64,000 nucleotides of DNA from Asanoa hainanensis (GCF_900188485.1 NZ_FZPH01000013.1:124001-188000); one strand, 5' to 3'. Numbered from the stretch's first letter, positions 25,093 through 33,527 are shown. Notes: generated by a model from the letters alone, not told the origin. Made by a program: numbers and translations.

Positions 25093-25830
25093 ATGGGCGT
25101 TTCCGAGCACGGCCGCACACACCGCCTCGACCTGATCGACCCGACGCTGCGCGAGTGGGAGTGCACGGTGCTGCACTCGTCGCCCGACGACGGCATCGTC
25201 CTGGACCGGTCGGCCTTCTACCCGGGCGGCGGTGGCCAGCCGCCGGACCACGGCACGCTGCTCTGGCAGGGCACCCAGACCCGGATCGTCGGCACGCGCA
25301 AGGGTGACGACCTCTACCTGCTGCCCGCCGTGGGTGACCCGCTGCCGCCGGTCGGCACCGCGGTGACCGGCGCGGTCGAGGATGCCCGCCGCACGATGCT
25401 CATGCGTACCCATTCAGGCCTGCACGTGCTCTGTGGTGTGGTGTTCCGCGACTTCGGCGCGCTGGTCACCGGCGGCAACATGGAGCCCGGCGAGGCCCGG
25501 ATGGACTTCAACCTCCCCGAGGTGCCGCCGGACTTCAAGCTGAAGCTCGAGGAGTTGGTCAACACCGAGGTGACCGCGGACCGGGCCGTCGCGGTGAAGG
25601 TCCTCCCCCGCACCGAGGCGCTGGCGCTGCCCGACATCATCCGCACCCAGTCCAACCTGATCCCCGCCGACGAGCAGGAGATCCGGATCGTCGACATCGT
25701 GGGCCTCGACGTGCAGGCCGACGGCGGCACCCACGTGGCCTCGACGCGCCAGATCGGCCGGGTGCAGGTCGTCAAGGTCGAGAGCAAGGGCAAGGCGAAC
25801 CGGCGGGTACGGGTCCGGATCGCGGACTGA
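25093..25830 (+). CDS. Alanyl-tRNA editing protein AlaX
   Basis: A 245-residue stand-alone editing domain related to AlaRS, which hydrolyses Ser- or Gly-mischarged tRNA-Ala. Zinc ligands are in THSGLH (HxxxH) and in QADGGTHVAST, where the usual Cys-Gly-Gly-Thr-His has Asp instead of Cys. FYPGGGGQPPD is the N-terminal beta element. TAGTCT lies eight bases before the ATG. A perfect terminator follows. Confidence 0.88.
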   Translation: MGVSEHGRTHRLDLIDPTLREWECTVLHSSPDDGIVLDRSAFYPGGGGQPPDHGTLLWQGTQTRIVGTRKGDDLYLLPAVGDPLPPVGTAVTGAVEDARRTMLMRTHSGLHVLCGVVFRDFGALVTGGNMEPGEARMDFNLPEVPPDFKLKLEELVNTEVTADRAVAVKVLPRTEALALPDIIRTQSNLIPADEQEIRIVDIVGLDVQADGGTHVASTRQIGRVQVVKVESKGKANRRVRVRIAD

Positions 25831-25845
25831 CGCCCAAGCAACGCG

Positions 25846-25877
25846 AAAGGGGACCGACCAGGTGGTCGGTCCCCTTT
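25846..25877. terminator. Bidirectional terminator between alaX and hbhA-like
   Basis: Perfect 14-bp stem AAAGGGGACCGACC / GGTCGGTCCCCTTT with loop AGGT, between two convergent genes. Confidence 0.9.
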
Positions 25878-25889
25878 TCGGTGTGGCGC

Positions 25890-26453
25890 TTACTGCTTGG
25901 CGGTCTTCTTCGGGGGCGTGGTCGGCGCGGCCTTCTTGGCGGCAGCAGGGGCGGCGGCCGGCTTGGCCTCGTTGCCGTGCAGGGTGCCGTGCCCGTTGCT
26001 CTCCGACTTCGGCTGGATCGGCTTGCCGGTCGAGACCATGTCGGCCTGCACGACGTCGGCGGCCTCCACGACGCCGGTGCCGACGACCTTCTCGCCGCGC
26101 GCGACGAGCTCGCCGTAGAACGCGATCGCGCGCTCCTGCATCTCCTGGGCGGTCACGATGAACTGGCCGGCGTTGCGCATGGCCAGGTCACGCAGGCGGT
26201 CCATGTCGAGGTCCTCGCGACGCAGCTTGACCGCGCGCTCGTTGGCCTGCCGGTAGGCCGCGGTGGCCCGCTGGCGCAGACCGGTGGTCGTGGTGATCAC
26301 CGACTGGCGCAGCTCCGCGCCGTTGTTGGCGGCCTTGTCGCCCAGGTCGTTGGCGTACGTCGGCAGCTTGAGCAGCTGACGGTAGGCCATCTCCCCGGCG
26401 CCGGCGGCCGCGTACAACGGAGCCGGAATGCGGGTCGTCTTCGGCTGGGACAT
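25890..26453 (-). CDS. HbhA-like heparin-binding protein
   Basis: A 187-residue protein. A helical, coiled-coil body (residues ~20-130, including AAYRQANERAVKLRREDLDMDRLRDLA) is followed by a basic Lys/Ala/Pro tail (AAAKKAAPTTPPKKTAKQ), the pattern of mycobacterial heparin-binding haemagglutinin HbhA, where the tail binds glycosaminoglycans. Gene order XRE-hbhA with DUF2516 nearby matches Rv0474-Rv0476 (from memory). In non-pathogens the tail may bind DNA or envelope polymers. Its ATG overlaps the XRE stop. Confidence 0.75.
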   Translation of the reverse strand: MSQPKTTRIPAPLYAAAGAGEMAYRQLLKLPTYANDLGDKAANNGAELRQSVITTTTGLRQRATAAYRQANERAVKLRREDLDMDRLRDLAMRNAGQFIVTAQEMQERAIAFYGELVARGEKVVGTGVVEAADVVQADMVSTGKPIQPKSESNGHGTLHGNEAKPAAAPAAAKKAAPTTPPKKTAKQ

Positions 26454-27055
26454 CAGTTCTCCTCCTCGGCGGCCCTTGGTGCCGCCTTCTTCACGGCCTT
26501 CTTGGCCGTTTTCTTGACCACCGGCTTGGCGGGCTCCGCCGCCGGTGTTGGGGTGGCTTCTGTGTCGTCGGGCCAGCCGGTCGGGGCCTTCGTGGGCCCA
26601 CCGGCGGCGCGACCGGCCGCGGCAGCGGCGGCATCAGCGGCGCGCGCGGCCTCGGCGGCCGCCTCGCTGGCGGCCTCGGCCTGCTTGGCCGTCTCCGCCT
26701 CCGCCTCGGCGTGCCGCGCGTTCTCGCGGCGGAACGTCTCGTAGATCTGGCTGAGCGACTGCTTCTGGGCGATGGTCAGCTCGGAGTCGGCGGCGATGGC
26801 GGTCAGCACGCCGTGGCCTTCCTTCTCCTCCAGCAGGCCGGCGCGCAGGTACATCACCGGCGTCGACACCCGCAGGGCGTTGGCCAGCTGCTGGAGCACC
26901 TCGGCGCTGGGCTTGCGCAGCCCGCGCTCGACCTGGCTCAGATAAGGGTTGCTGACGCCCGCCTGCTCGGCGAGCTGGCGGAGCGAGATCTGCGCGTTGC
27001 GCCGCAGGTCTCGGATGAAGCCCCCCACGTCGCGGGGCAGATCTTTCGAGGGCAT
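26453..27055 (-). CDS. XRE-family regulator upstream of hbhA-like (Rv0474-like)
   Basis: A 200-residue protein. The helix-turn-helix is at residues ~15-60 (ISLRQLAEQAGVSNPYLSQVERG). A long Ala/Glu helix and a Lys/Ala/Pro tail (KKTAKKAVKKAAPRAAEEEN) follow, similar to the HbhA tail. ATG 27055 has TAACGT seven bases upstream (leaderless); the frame extends 36 bp further. Repeated TTAGC motifs at its promoter suggest autoregulation. It overlaps the next gene, so both are one operon. Confidence 0.85.
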   Translation of the reverse strand: MPSKDLPRDVGGFIRDLRRNAQISLRQLAEQAGVSNPYLSQVERGLRKPSAEVLQQLANALRVSTPVMYLRAGLLEEKEGHGVLTAIAADSELTIAQKQSLSQIYETFRRENARHAEAEAETAKQAEAASEAAAEAARAADAAAAAAGRAAGGPTKAPTGWPDDTEATPTPAAEPAKPVVKKTAKKAVKKAAPRAAEEEN

Positions 27056-27062
27056 GCGAACC

Positions 27063-27114
27063 ACGTTAGCGCCGTTTGCTAGCTCCTGCAAGCGAAACGC
27101 TAACAGCAGTTAGC
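27063..27114. promoter_or_regulatory. Putative operator of the XRE-hbhA operon
   Basis: GTTAGC at 27065, GCTAG near 27078 and the perfect palindrome GCTAAC-AGCA-GTTAGC at 27099-27114 surround the -10 TAACGT (27063-27068 on the minus strand). A dimeric XRE regulator could occupy them cooperatively. Confidence 0.55.
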
Positions 27115-27142
27115 AGAGTCACGAAGTATCAAAAACGGACAC

Positions 27143-28102
27143 CTACCAGGTGCTATGCAGTTCTCCGACCGTTTCGCCGCCACCCAGGACGAGCTCTTGC
27201 GCGGCCTGCTCCAGCGCCGGCCCGGTCACGCCGATCCGGCGCAACGCCGACACGAGCACCGGCCGGTTGCCCCGGTGGGCGCCGTCATCCATCTTGATCG
27301 CGACCGCGCCGGCTCCAGGCACGGCGACGGCCATGACGCCTTCGGCGCCGCCTTTGAGGAGCATTCCGGGTACGGCCGCCATCAGCTTCCGCTCCACGGT
27401 GTCGGTGCCGGAGACCAACTCCGGGTACGCGCGCATCGCGTCGGCGACGGACCGCTCCGCCCCGCCCGGTGCGGCCTCCACGAGCGTGCCGAACGCCCGG
27501 GCCAGCCCGGTCAGCGAGATGCCGAGCAGCGGCGCGCCGCAACCGTCGACGGCCGTGGCCACGATCTCCTCGCCGGCGAGGTCGGCCACCGCCGCGGTGA
27601 GTGCCTGCTGCAGCGGGTGCTCGGGCGACAGGTAGCCCTCGGTCGGCCAGCCGGCGGCCACGCAGGTCAGCAGCATGCCGGTGTGCTTGCCGGAGCAGTT
27701 CATCTGGATCCGCGACGGCTCACCGCCCGCCCGGATCGCGTCGGCGCGGGCCGCGGGGTCCAGCGGCAGGTCCGGTGGGCAGCGCAGCGCCGACTGGTCC
27801 AGCCCCACGGAGCGCAGCATCGCCGCGGCCCGGTTGACGTGGATGTCCTGGCCCCAGTGGCTGGCGCAGGCCAGCGCCAGGTCGGCCGGGTCGGTCAGCC
27901 GCAGCCCCGCGCGCAGCATGCCGACGGCCTGCATCGGCTTGTTGGACGAGCGCGGGAACATCGGCGACTCGACGTCACCGGTGGCGGCGACGGTGGTGCC
28001 GGACGCGTCGAGCACCACCACGGATCCGTGGTGGTAACCCTCCGAGAAGCCGGAACGGACGACCTCGGTGAGGCGTACGCCGCCTTCGTAGAACTTGCCC
28101 AT
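27143..28102 (-). CDS. Rhizobial-type L-asparaginase (AnsA/Asparaginase_II)
   Basis: A 319-residue asparaginase of the thermolabile Rhizobium etli-type family, unrelated to the E. coli enzyme. Key motifs are YEGGVRLTEVVRSGF at the N-terminus, FPRSSNKPMQA and NCSGKHTGML with the catalytic Ser/Lys region, and VDGCGAP. It hydrolyses Asn to Asp and ammonia in the cytosol. It follows the BKACE gene by 24 bp on the same strand. No terminator is evident before the XRE operator. Confidence 0.9.
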   Translation of the reverse strand: MGKFYEGGVRLTEVVRSGFSEGYHHGSVVVLDASGTTVAATGDVESPMFPRSSNKPMQAVGMLRAGLRLTDPADLALACASHWGQDIHVNRAAAMLRSVGLDQSALRCPPDLPLDPAARADAIRAGGEPSRIQMNCSGKHTGMLLTCVAAGWPTEGYLSPEHPLQQALTAAVADLAGEEIVATAVDGCGAPLLGISLTGLARAFGTLVEAAPGGAERSVADAMRAYPELVSGTDTVERKLMAAVPGMLLKGGAEGVMAVAVPGAGAVAIKMDDGAHRGNRPVLVSALRRIGVTGPALEQAAQELVLGGGETVGELHSTW

Positions 28103-28126
28103 GGCTGCGACCGTACCCCGCCTCGA

Positions 28127-28966
28127 TCAGGAGTTGGTCTTGAGCCCGAGCAGCTCACGCGCGTCGGCCGGCGTCATCGGCGGGCGCTGGGCGAGCTGCG
28201 CGAAGCCGACCGCGCGGGCGACGAGCTGCATGTTGGACTCGACCGGACGGCCCTTGGCGTACGTCACGGTGTCTTCCATGCCGACCCGCAGGTGCCCGCC
28301 GGCCGACAGCGACGCGAGCATGACCGGGATCGTCGTGCGCCCGATGCCCGTGGCCGAGAACGTCGTGCCCGCCGGCAGGTTGCGCACCTCGTTGGCGCAG
28401 GCGACCAGGGCCGCCGTCGTGCCCGGCATCCCGCCCGGCACGCCCATGACGAAGTCGACGTGCACGTGCCCGCCCGCCGGCAGCCCGTGCTTGCTCAGCA
28501 GCCGCTCCAGCGCGGCGAGATGGCCGAGGTCGAAGATCTCGTACTCGGGGACGATGCCCCGCTCCTGCATCCGGGTGTGCAGGTCGACGACGAACTCCCA
28601 GCGGTTCATGAAGACGTCGTCGCCGAAGTTGACCGTGCCCATCGTGCAGGAGGCCATGTCGGGCTCGGCGTCGAGCACCCGCAGCCGGTCGGCCTCGGGG
28701 TCGGTCACCGCGCCGCCGCTGGAGAGCTGCACGATCAGGTCCGTCGACTCGCGCAGCGCGGCCACGGTCTCCCGTAGCCGGCCGAAGTCGAGCGTCGGCC
28801 GCGCGTCCTCGCCGCGGATGTGCACGTGGATCACCGAGGCACCGAGCGCCGCGCACTCCTTGGCGGTCACCACCAGCTCGTCGAGCGTGACAGGCAGGGC
28901 GGGCACGTCGGACTTGGCCGACTCGGCCCCGGTCGGCGCCACCGTGATCAACGTCGTTGTTGTCAT
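28127..28966 (-). CDS. Beta-keto acid cleavage enzyme (BKACE, DUF849)
   Basis: A 279-residue TIM-barrel Claisen-type enzyme that condenses a beta-keto acid with acetyl-CoA, giving acetoacetate and an acyl-CoA. The zinc site VIHVHIRGE, GTVNFGDDVF, and the substrate loop in HVDFVMGVPGGMPG are present. The natural substrate varies (3-keto-5-aminohexanoate, dehydrocarnitine and others) and cannot be told here. TAGGAT lies six bases before the ATG (leaderless). Confidence 0.85.
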   Translation of the reverse strand: MTTTTLITVAPTGAESAKSDVPALPVTLDELVVTAKECAALGASVIHVHIRGEDARPTLDFGRLRETVAALRESTDLIVQLSSGGAVTDPEADRLRVLDAEPDMASCTMGTVNFGDDVFMNRWEFVVDLHTRMQERGIVPEYEIFDLGHLAALERLLSKHGLPAGGHVHVDFVMGVPGGMPGTTAALVACANEVRNLPAGTTFSATGIGRTTIPVMLASLSAGGHLRVGMEDTVTYAKGRPVESNMQLVARAVGFAQLAQRPPMTPADARELLGLKTNS

Positions 28967-29003
28967 AGGCGGATCCTAAGGCGGGCTCGGCCTGAACGGC
29001 CGC

Positions 29004-30089
29004 TCAGGTCGGGTCGATCGCCGCGGTGGACTCGCCGACGCGCAGCGTGGCGTCGTCGGGGACGTTGCGCTTGAGGACGGCCAGGGCGACCGCGCCGAGC
29101 TCGTGGTGGCGCACGGCGGTGCCGACGAAGCCGACCGTGCGGCCGTCGGAGATGACCTCGGTGCCCTTGGCCGGCGGCTGGTCGGTGGTGACGCCGTCGA
29201 GGTGCAGCAGCACCAGCCGGCGCGGCGGCCGGCCGAGGTGGTGCACCCGGGCCACCGTCTCCTGACCCCGGTAGCAGCCCTTGTCGAGGTGCACGGCCGG
29301 GCCGATCAGGTCGACCTCCGCCGGGATGGTGCGGTGGTCGGTCTCCCAGCCGAGCCGCGGCAGGCGGGCGGCCACCCGGGTCGCCTCGTACGCCCAGAGA
29401 CCGGCCGGCGCGATGCCGGCGTCGAGGAGCTTGCGGGTCGTCTCGGCGAACTGCTCGCGCGGCACCAGGACGTCGACACCGAGCGTGGTGCGCCGGGCCC
29501 AGCCGCCACCGGGCAGGGGGCGGACGTCGTAGATCGTCGTCGGCCGCGGCGGCGCGTCACCCGCGGAGAACTTGGCGCCCGGCACCGCGACGGCGTCCGG
29601 CGGGGCCAACGTGCCCAGGCTCTCGTCGAGCTTGGTCGCGGCCTGGACCGCGTTGGGGCCGACCAGGGCGAACATGGCGTATTCAGCGGTGGCGTCGCGC
29701 GGGTCGACCTTGGTGAAGAACCGCATCATCTCGAGGTATTTGAGCAGCCCCGCGGTCGCGCCCGGCTCGGTGTCGAGCCAGGTGGTCTCGCCGTCCTCGG
29801 CGACCAGCGCGTGCTGCTCGACGTGCCCGTGCGGCGAGAGCACCAGCAGCTCGCTGCCCTGCCCGGCGCGCAGGTCGGCCAGGTGCTGGGTGGTCAGGGT
29901 GTGCAGCCAGGAAGCGCGTTCCTCGCCGGGCACGGCGATCACGCCCCGGTTGGACCGGTCGACCAGTGCGACGTCGTCGGCCAGCAGCCGCTGCTCGCGT
30001 ACCGGGTCGCCGTAGTGCGCGGCCACCCCCCGGTCAGCGCTCTCCTCGTCGATCGCCTCGATGGCCACCGCGCCCGGTGCGTCGATCAT
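29004..30089 (-). CDS. ygfZ: Folate-binding protein YgfZ (GcvT-like)
   Basis: A 361-residue folate-dependent protein that assists Fe-S cluster assembly or repair of enzymes such as MiaB. The signature KGCYRGQETVARVHHLG is near residue 265; the aminomethyltransferase-like domains surround it. No GcvT catalytic residues for glycine cleavage are expected. It overlaps the fur-like gene by 4 bp, so iron or metal control of this gene is plausible. Confidence 0.88.
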   Translation of the reverse strand: MIDAPGAVAIEAIDEESADRGVAAHYGDPVREQRLLADDVALVDRSNRGVIAVPGEERASWLHTLTTQHLADLRAGQGSELLVLSPHGHVEQHALVAEDGETTWLDTEPGATAGLLKYLEMMRFFTKVDPRDATAEYAMFALVGPNAVQAATKLDESLGTLAPPDAVAVPGAKFSAGDAPPRPTTIYDVRPLPGGGWARRTTLGVDVLVPREQFAETTRKLLDAGIAPAGLWAYEATRVAARLPRLGWETDHRTIPAEVDLIGPAVHLDKGCYRGQETVARVHHLGRPPRRLVLLHLDGVTTDQPPAKGTEVISDGRTVGFVGTAVRHHELGAVALAVLKRNVPDDATLRVGESTAAIDPT

Positions 30090-30517
30090 CCCTGCTCCCG
30101 CCCCTCACAGCTCCCGCAGTCGCCGAACAGCGCCACGTGCCCGACGTCGACCCGGAACCCGCGCTCCGCGGCGAGCTGGTCCACCAGTGGTTGGAGGACC
30201 GACGGTTCGATCTCGGTCACCTCGCCGCACGACCGGCACACCAGGTGGACGTGCTGGTGGTTCCCAGCCGCGTGGTACGTCGGTGACCCGTGCGAGAGGT
30301 GCGTATGGGTAACCAGCCCGAGGTCCTCGAGCAGTTCCAAGGTGCGGTAGATGGTGGTGATGTTCACACCGGCGGCCGTCTCGCGGACCGCGCTGTGCAG
30401 CTGCTCCGGTGTCGCGTGACCAAGCTCGTAGACGGCTTCCAGGACGAGTTGGCGCTGCGCGGTCAGCCGCAGCCCGCGCGCCCGGAGCACTTCAGCAAGC
30501 GAGGAATCCGACACCAT
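30086..30517 (-). CDS. Fur-family metalloregulator (Nur/Zur/Fur type)
   Basis: A 143-residue regulator with the winged helix (LRLTAQRQLVLEAVYEL, ITTIYRTLELLEDLGLV), the metal-binding HQHVHLVCRSCGEV and C-terminal CGSC, so two Cys pairs for structural zinc. Metal specificity cannot be read. The Streptomyces Nur gene has a ygfZ neighbour from memory, which favours Nur. TATTAT lies six bases before the GTG codon at 30514, so translation may start there rather than at ATG 30517. Confidence 0.85.
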   Translation of the reverse strand: MVSDSSLAEVLRARGLRLTAQRQLVLEAVYELGHATPEQLHSAVRETAAGVNITTIYRTLELLEDLGLVTHTHLSHGSPTYHAAGNHQHVHLVCRSCGEVTEIEPSVLQPLVDQLAAERGFRVDVGHVALFGDCGSCEGREQG

Positions 30518-30536
30518 CGAATAATAGTTCGCTGGT

Positions 30537-31181
30537 CTACGTCGCCTTGGCCCAGCGGTTGGCGAACTCGCCGGCGTACGGCGGCGGGCCGGGCAGCGGT
30601 GTCGCGTCGGGCTGGAACAGGCCGGCCATCAGCAGCCCGAGATAGCGGCGGCGGAGCTGGCCCCGGCGTTCGTCGTCGCCGAACCGGATGGCAGCGATCA
30701 TCTCGAAGAGCTGACCGAGGTCGGCCAGCTCGAGGTCGGGGCGCACCACCCGGGCCGCGTGCAGGCTCTCGACCAGCCGCTTGTTGAGCTCGCCGGCCCG
30801 GATCGCGTTGGTGGTGTGCTCCTCGGTCGGCTCGAACGTCCCGGCCAGCTTCTGCGTGAGCGAGTGCGTGTCGGCGTCGACGACCCGCACCATGAACGTC
30901 TCGAAGGTCTCCGCCGGGTCGGCGCCCGCGTCCAGAGCCGCGTTGGCCTCCTCGGCGAGCTCGACGTAGAGCAGCAAGCCGTCGAGGCAGAGCTTGGCCA
31001 GCAGCTCCTCCTTGCTCGGGTAGCGGCGGTAGAGCGCGCTGATGCCGACGCCGGCCTTGTGCGCCACAGCGGCGATCGGGGCGCTGGGATCGGCGATGAA
31101 GACCTCGCGCGCGGCGTCGAGGATCACCGAGTCGTTGCGGGCGGCCTGGGCGCGGCGGCCGCTCAGCGGGAGGGTCGTCAT
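30537..31181 (-). CDS. TetR-family repressor of the adjacent exporter
   Basis: A 214-residue regulator. The helix-turn-helix occupies residues ~20-60 (SVILDAAREVFIADPSAPIA, AGVGISALYRRYPSKEEL). The rest is the helical ligand domain. ATG 31181 has TAGGGT seven bases upstream (leaderless). It is divergent from a 14-helix drug exporter; GGAACG repeats between them suggest it represses both, the usual TetR/efflux arrangement. Ligand unknown. Confidence 0.88.
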   Translation of the reverse strand: MTTLPLSGRRAQAARNDSVILDAAREVFIADPSAPIAAVAHKAGVGISALYRRYPSKEELLAKLCLDGLLLYVELAEEANAALDAGADPAETFETFMVRVVDADTHSLTQKLAGTFEPTEEHTTNAIRAGELNKRLVESLHAARVVRPDLELADLGQLFEMIAAIRFGDDERRGQLRRRYLGLLMAGLFQPDATPLPGPPPYAGEFANRWAKAT

Positions 31182-31199
31182 ACCCACCACCCTACCACC

Positions 31200-31293
31200 G
31201 GAACGGAACGAAAAATTCTGTTCTGTTTTCCGTTCCAGGACTGGAACGGATCGTTCCGCTCTGCTAGCCTGAAGGCGGAACAGTTCATTCCGC
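31200..31293. promoter_or_regulatory. TetR operator cluster between regulator and exporter
   Basis: GGAACG at 31200 with CGTTCC at 31231, the perfect palindrome GGAACG-GAT-CGTTCC at 31243-31257, and GCGGAA-CAGTTCA-TTCCGC at 31275-31293 lie in the 130-bp divergent region. At least three GGAAC-type sites are seen; which are bound is unknown. Confidence 0.7.
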
Positions 31294-31311
31294 TCCGCTT
31301 CGGAGGTCGCC

Positions 31312-32739
31312 GTGAGCACCGTCGTTCTTGACCCAGTCGCCATCGCTTCTCCGGCCCCCGTGGCGGCGCCGGTCCGTTCCCGCCGCTGGCTCGGCCTCTT
31401 CGCGATCCTGGCCGCGACGATCATGAACCTGCTGGACACCACGGTGGTCAACGTCGGCGCGCCGGCGATCCAGGCCTCGCTGGGCGGCAGCTACACGAGC
31501 CTGCAGTGGGTCGCCGCCTCGTACACGCTGGCCCTGGCCGTCGGTCTGCTCACCGGCGGGCGGCTCGGCGACATGTTCGGCCGGCGCCGCGTGCTGCTGG
31601 TCGGCGTGGTCGGCTTCGTCGCGGCGTCACTGCTGTGCGCGGTCGCGTGGTCGCCGGAGAGCCTGATCGCCGCGCGGGTGGTGCAGGGCCTGTTCGCGGC
31701 CATCATGGTGCCGCAGGGCTTCGGCCTGATCCGCGACCTGTTCCCGCCGCACGAGATCGGCAAGGCGTTCGGCACCTTCGGCCCGATCATCGGCTTCTCG
31801 ACGATCCTCGGCCCGGTCGTGGCCGGCGCGCTGATCGACGCCGACCTGTTCGGCACCGGGTGGCGGATGGTCTTCGCGATCAACCTGCCGCTGGGCCTGT
31901 TCGCCCTGCTGGCCGGCCGGGCCGCACTGCCCGCGGCAACCGCACCGCGGACCCGCACCCGCCTGGACGTGACCGGAGCGCTGACCGCCGCGATCGGCCT
32001 GCTGCTGCTGGTCTTCCCGCTGATGCAGGGCCGCGAGGCGGGCTGGCCGGTGTGGACGTTCGCGATGATGGCGGCGGCGGTGCCGGTGCTGGTGGCGTTC
32101 GCGCTGCGGCAGATCCGCCGATCGGGCTCGGGTCGCGACCCGCTGGTGGAGCTCCGGGTGTTCACGCGCCGCTCGTACGCGTCGGGCGTGCTCTTCGTGA
32201 TCTTCTTCTTCGGCGCCATCGCCGGTTTCTCGCTGGCGGTCGGAATGTTCCTGCAGCTGGTGCTCGGCTACAGCCCGATGAAGGCCAGCCTGACCATGGC
32301 GGCGTGGGCGGTGGGCGCGTTCGTCGGCTCGGGCTTCGGCAGCACGATGATGAACCGCCTGGGCCGGCACATCCTGCACATCGGACTGGCGCTGATGCTG
32401 GTCGGCACCGCCGCCCTGTACCCGGTGTTCCAGCTGGACGGCCTCGGCTTCCGGCAGTTGCTGGTGCCGCTGCTGGTCTACGGCATCGGAATGGGCATGA
32501 TCTTCGTGCCGCTGTTCGACATCATCATGGGCGAGGTCCGCGACGACGAGGTCGGCTCGGCGGCAGGCATCCTGGAATCACTGCAGCAGCTGGGCGCGGT
32601 CCTGGGCGTGGCGGTCCTGGGCACGGTCTTCTTCAGCCGCATCGACGTGGGAGTGGAGCGGGTGACCCTGATCGCCCTGGCCCTGACGGCGATCACCTTC
32701 GCCCTGGGCTTCCTACTCCCCTGCAAGGCCCGCGCCTGA
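31312..32739 (+). CDS. DHA2-family (EmrB/QacA-type) drug:H+ antiporter
   Basis: A 475-residue membrane protein with 14 predicted helices. The DHA2 signature in helix 1 (IMNLLDTTVVNVGAPAIQ), motif A GGRLGDMFGRRR and motif C (GPIIGFSTILGPVVAGAL) are visible. It exports hydrophobic drugs. GTG 31312 has GGAGG upstream. The divergent TetR regulator and GGAACG operators suggest drug-inducible expression. A terminator follows. Confidence 0.92.
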   Translation: MSTVVLDPVAIASPAPVAAPVRSRRWLGLFAILAATIMNLLDTTVVNVGAPAIQASLGGSYTSLQWVAASYTLALAVGLLTGGRLGDMFGRRRVLLVGVVGFVAASLLCAVAWSPESLIAARVVQGLFAAIMVPQGFGLIRDLFPPHEIGKAFGTFGPIIGFSTILGPVVAGALIDADLFGTGWRMVFAINLPLGLFALLAGRAALPAATAPRTRTRLDVTGALTAAIGLLLLVFPLMQGREAGWPVWTFAMMAAAVPVLVAFALRQIRRSGSGRDPLVELRVFTRRSYASGVLFVIFFFGAIAGFSLAVGMFLQLVLGYSPMKASLTMAAWAVGAFVGSGFGSTMMNRLGRHILHIGLALMLVGTAALYPVFQLDGLGFRQLLVPLLVYGIGMGMIFVPLFDIIMGEVRDDEVGSAAGILESLQQLGAVLGVAVLGTVFFSRIDVGVERVTLIALALTAITFALGFLLPCKARA

Positions 32740-32755
32740 CAAATCCCCGCAAATA

Positions 32756-32792
32756 AGCGCCCTCTCCACTCCAGGAGGGGGCGCTGCTTTTT
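32756..32792 (+). terminator. Terminator of the drug exporter gene
   Basis: Stem AGCGCCCTCTCC / GGAGGGGGCGCT with one mismatch, loop ACTCCA, followed by GCTTTTT. Confidence 0.85.
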
Positions 32793-32794
32793 GG

Positions 32795-32868
32795 AGGCTT
32801 TGCTCTGCACCCATATACGCACCGCAGGTCAGCGGGGGTGTTGCGTATATGGGTGCAGAGCAAAGCCT
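32795..32868. repeat. Large perfect hairpin, 27-bp arms
   Basis: Left arm 32795-32821 (AGGCTTTGCTCTGCACCCAT and seven more bases) pairs perfectly with 32842-32868; the loop is 20 nt. The arms are AT-richer than the genome average (they include CCCATATACG). It lies between the terminator and the convergent methyltransferase gene. It could be a miniature mobile element, a structured RNA or a chromosomal signal. Confidence 0.85.
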
Positions 32869-32900
32869 GGCGAACACCCCGGGGCGGGGTGTCCGATTTG

Positions 32901-33527
32901 TCAGCGCTGGAAGGTGAAGAGGCTGCGGCCCGGGGTGAGTGGGCGGCTCGGGCCCGTGTTGCGGTGCGCGCCGACTCCGTAGTCGACGTCCGGTGGTGAG
33001 ACCGAGAGCGGTTCGAAGCCGGCCGCGGCGAACCAGGCCAGGAGTTGGGGCACCAGGTCGGGTTCGCGGCGGTGGCGGGTCCAGATCACGATGCCGCCCG
33101 GCGCCGTGAACTCCGGGGCTGCCGCGATCGTGGCCGCGATGTCCGCGTCCGAGATGTTGCCGAAGATTCCGCAGAACAGGACCACCTGCGCCGGGACCGC
33201 TCCCGTGTACGAGTCGGTGAGTGCCGCGTCCGCCTGGAGCACTTCGACTCGTGCCGGCAGTGTCGCGGCCGCGGCGCGTGCCCTGTCGGCCAGGATCGGG
33301 TCGAGCTCCACCAGTCGCGCGTCCACGTCTGCCGCCCGGGGGTGGTCTTCGAGGACGCCGAGGAGGTCGCGGCCCTCGCCCGCGCACAGGCTGACGACGC
33401 TCATGCGGCCGGGTGGGGCCGTGTCCAGGGCCAGGCGGATCTGCTCCTGCACCGCTACCAGTCGGCGGGAGATCGTGGAGGTCGGGTCCGCGTAGCCCGT
33501 GTGCCAGTCGACCCAGTCGCGGGCCAT
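32901..33527 (-). CDS. SAM-dependent methyltransferase
   Basis: A 208-residue class I methyltransferase. Motif I is VVSLCAGEGRDLLGVL, with the acidic ARLVELDP of motif II and an ADAALTDSYTG loop. The start ATG 33525-33527 overlaps the stop of the DsrE-like gene (TGATG), so the two are coupled. Substrate unknown; a role with the DsrE neighbour in sulfur or tRNA modification is possible but unproven. Confidence 0.82.
   Translation of the reverse strand: MARDWVDWHTGYADPTSTISRRLVAVQEQIRLALDTAPPGRMSVVSLCAGEGRDLLGVLEDHPRAADVDARLVELDPILADRARAAAATLPARVEVLQADAALTDSYTGAVPAQVVLFCGIFGNISDADIAATIAAAPEFTAPGGIVIWTRHRREPDLVPQLLAWFAAAGFEPLSVSPPDVDYGVGAHRNTGPSRPLTPGRSLFTFQR

Noticed and set aside
32791-32982. 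63-residue frame over the large hairpin
   Set aside because: It consists mostly of hairpin arms and overlaps the methyltransferase gene.
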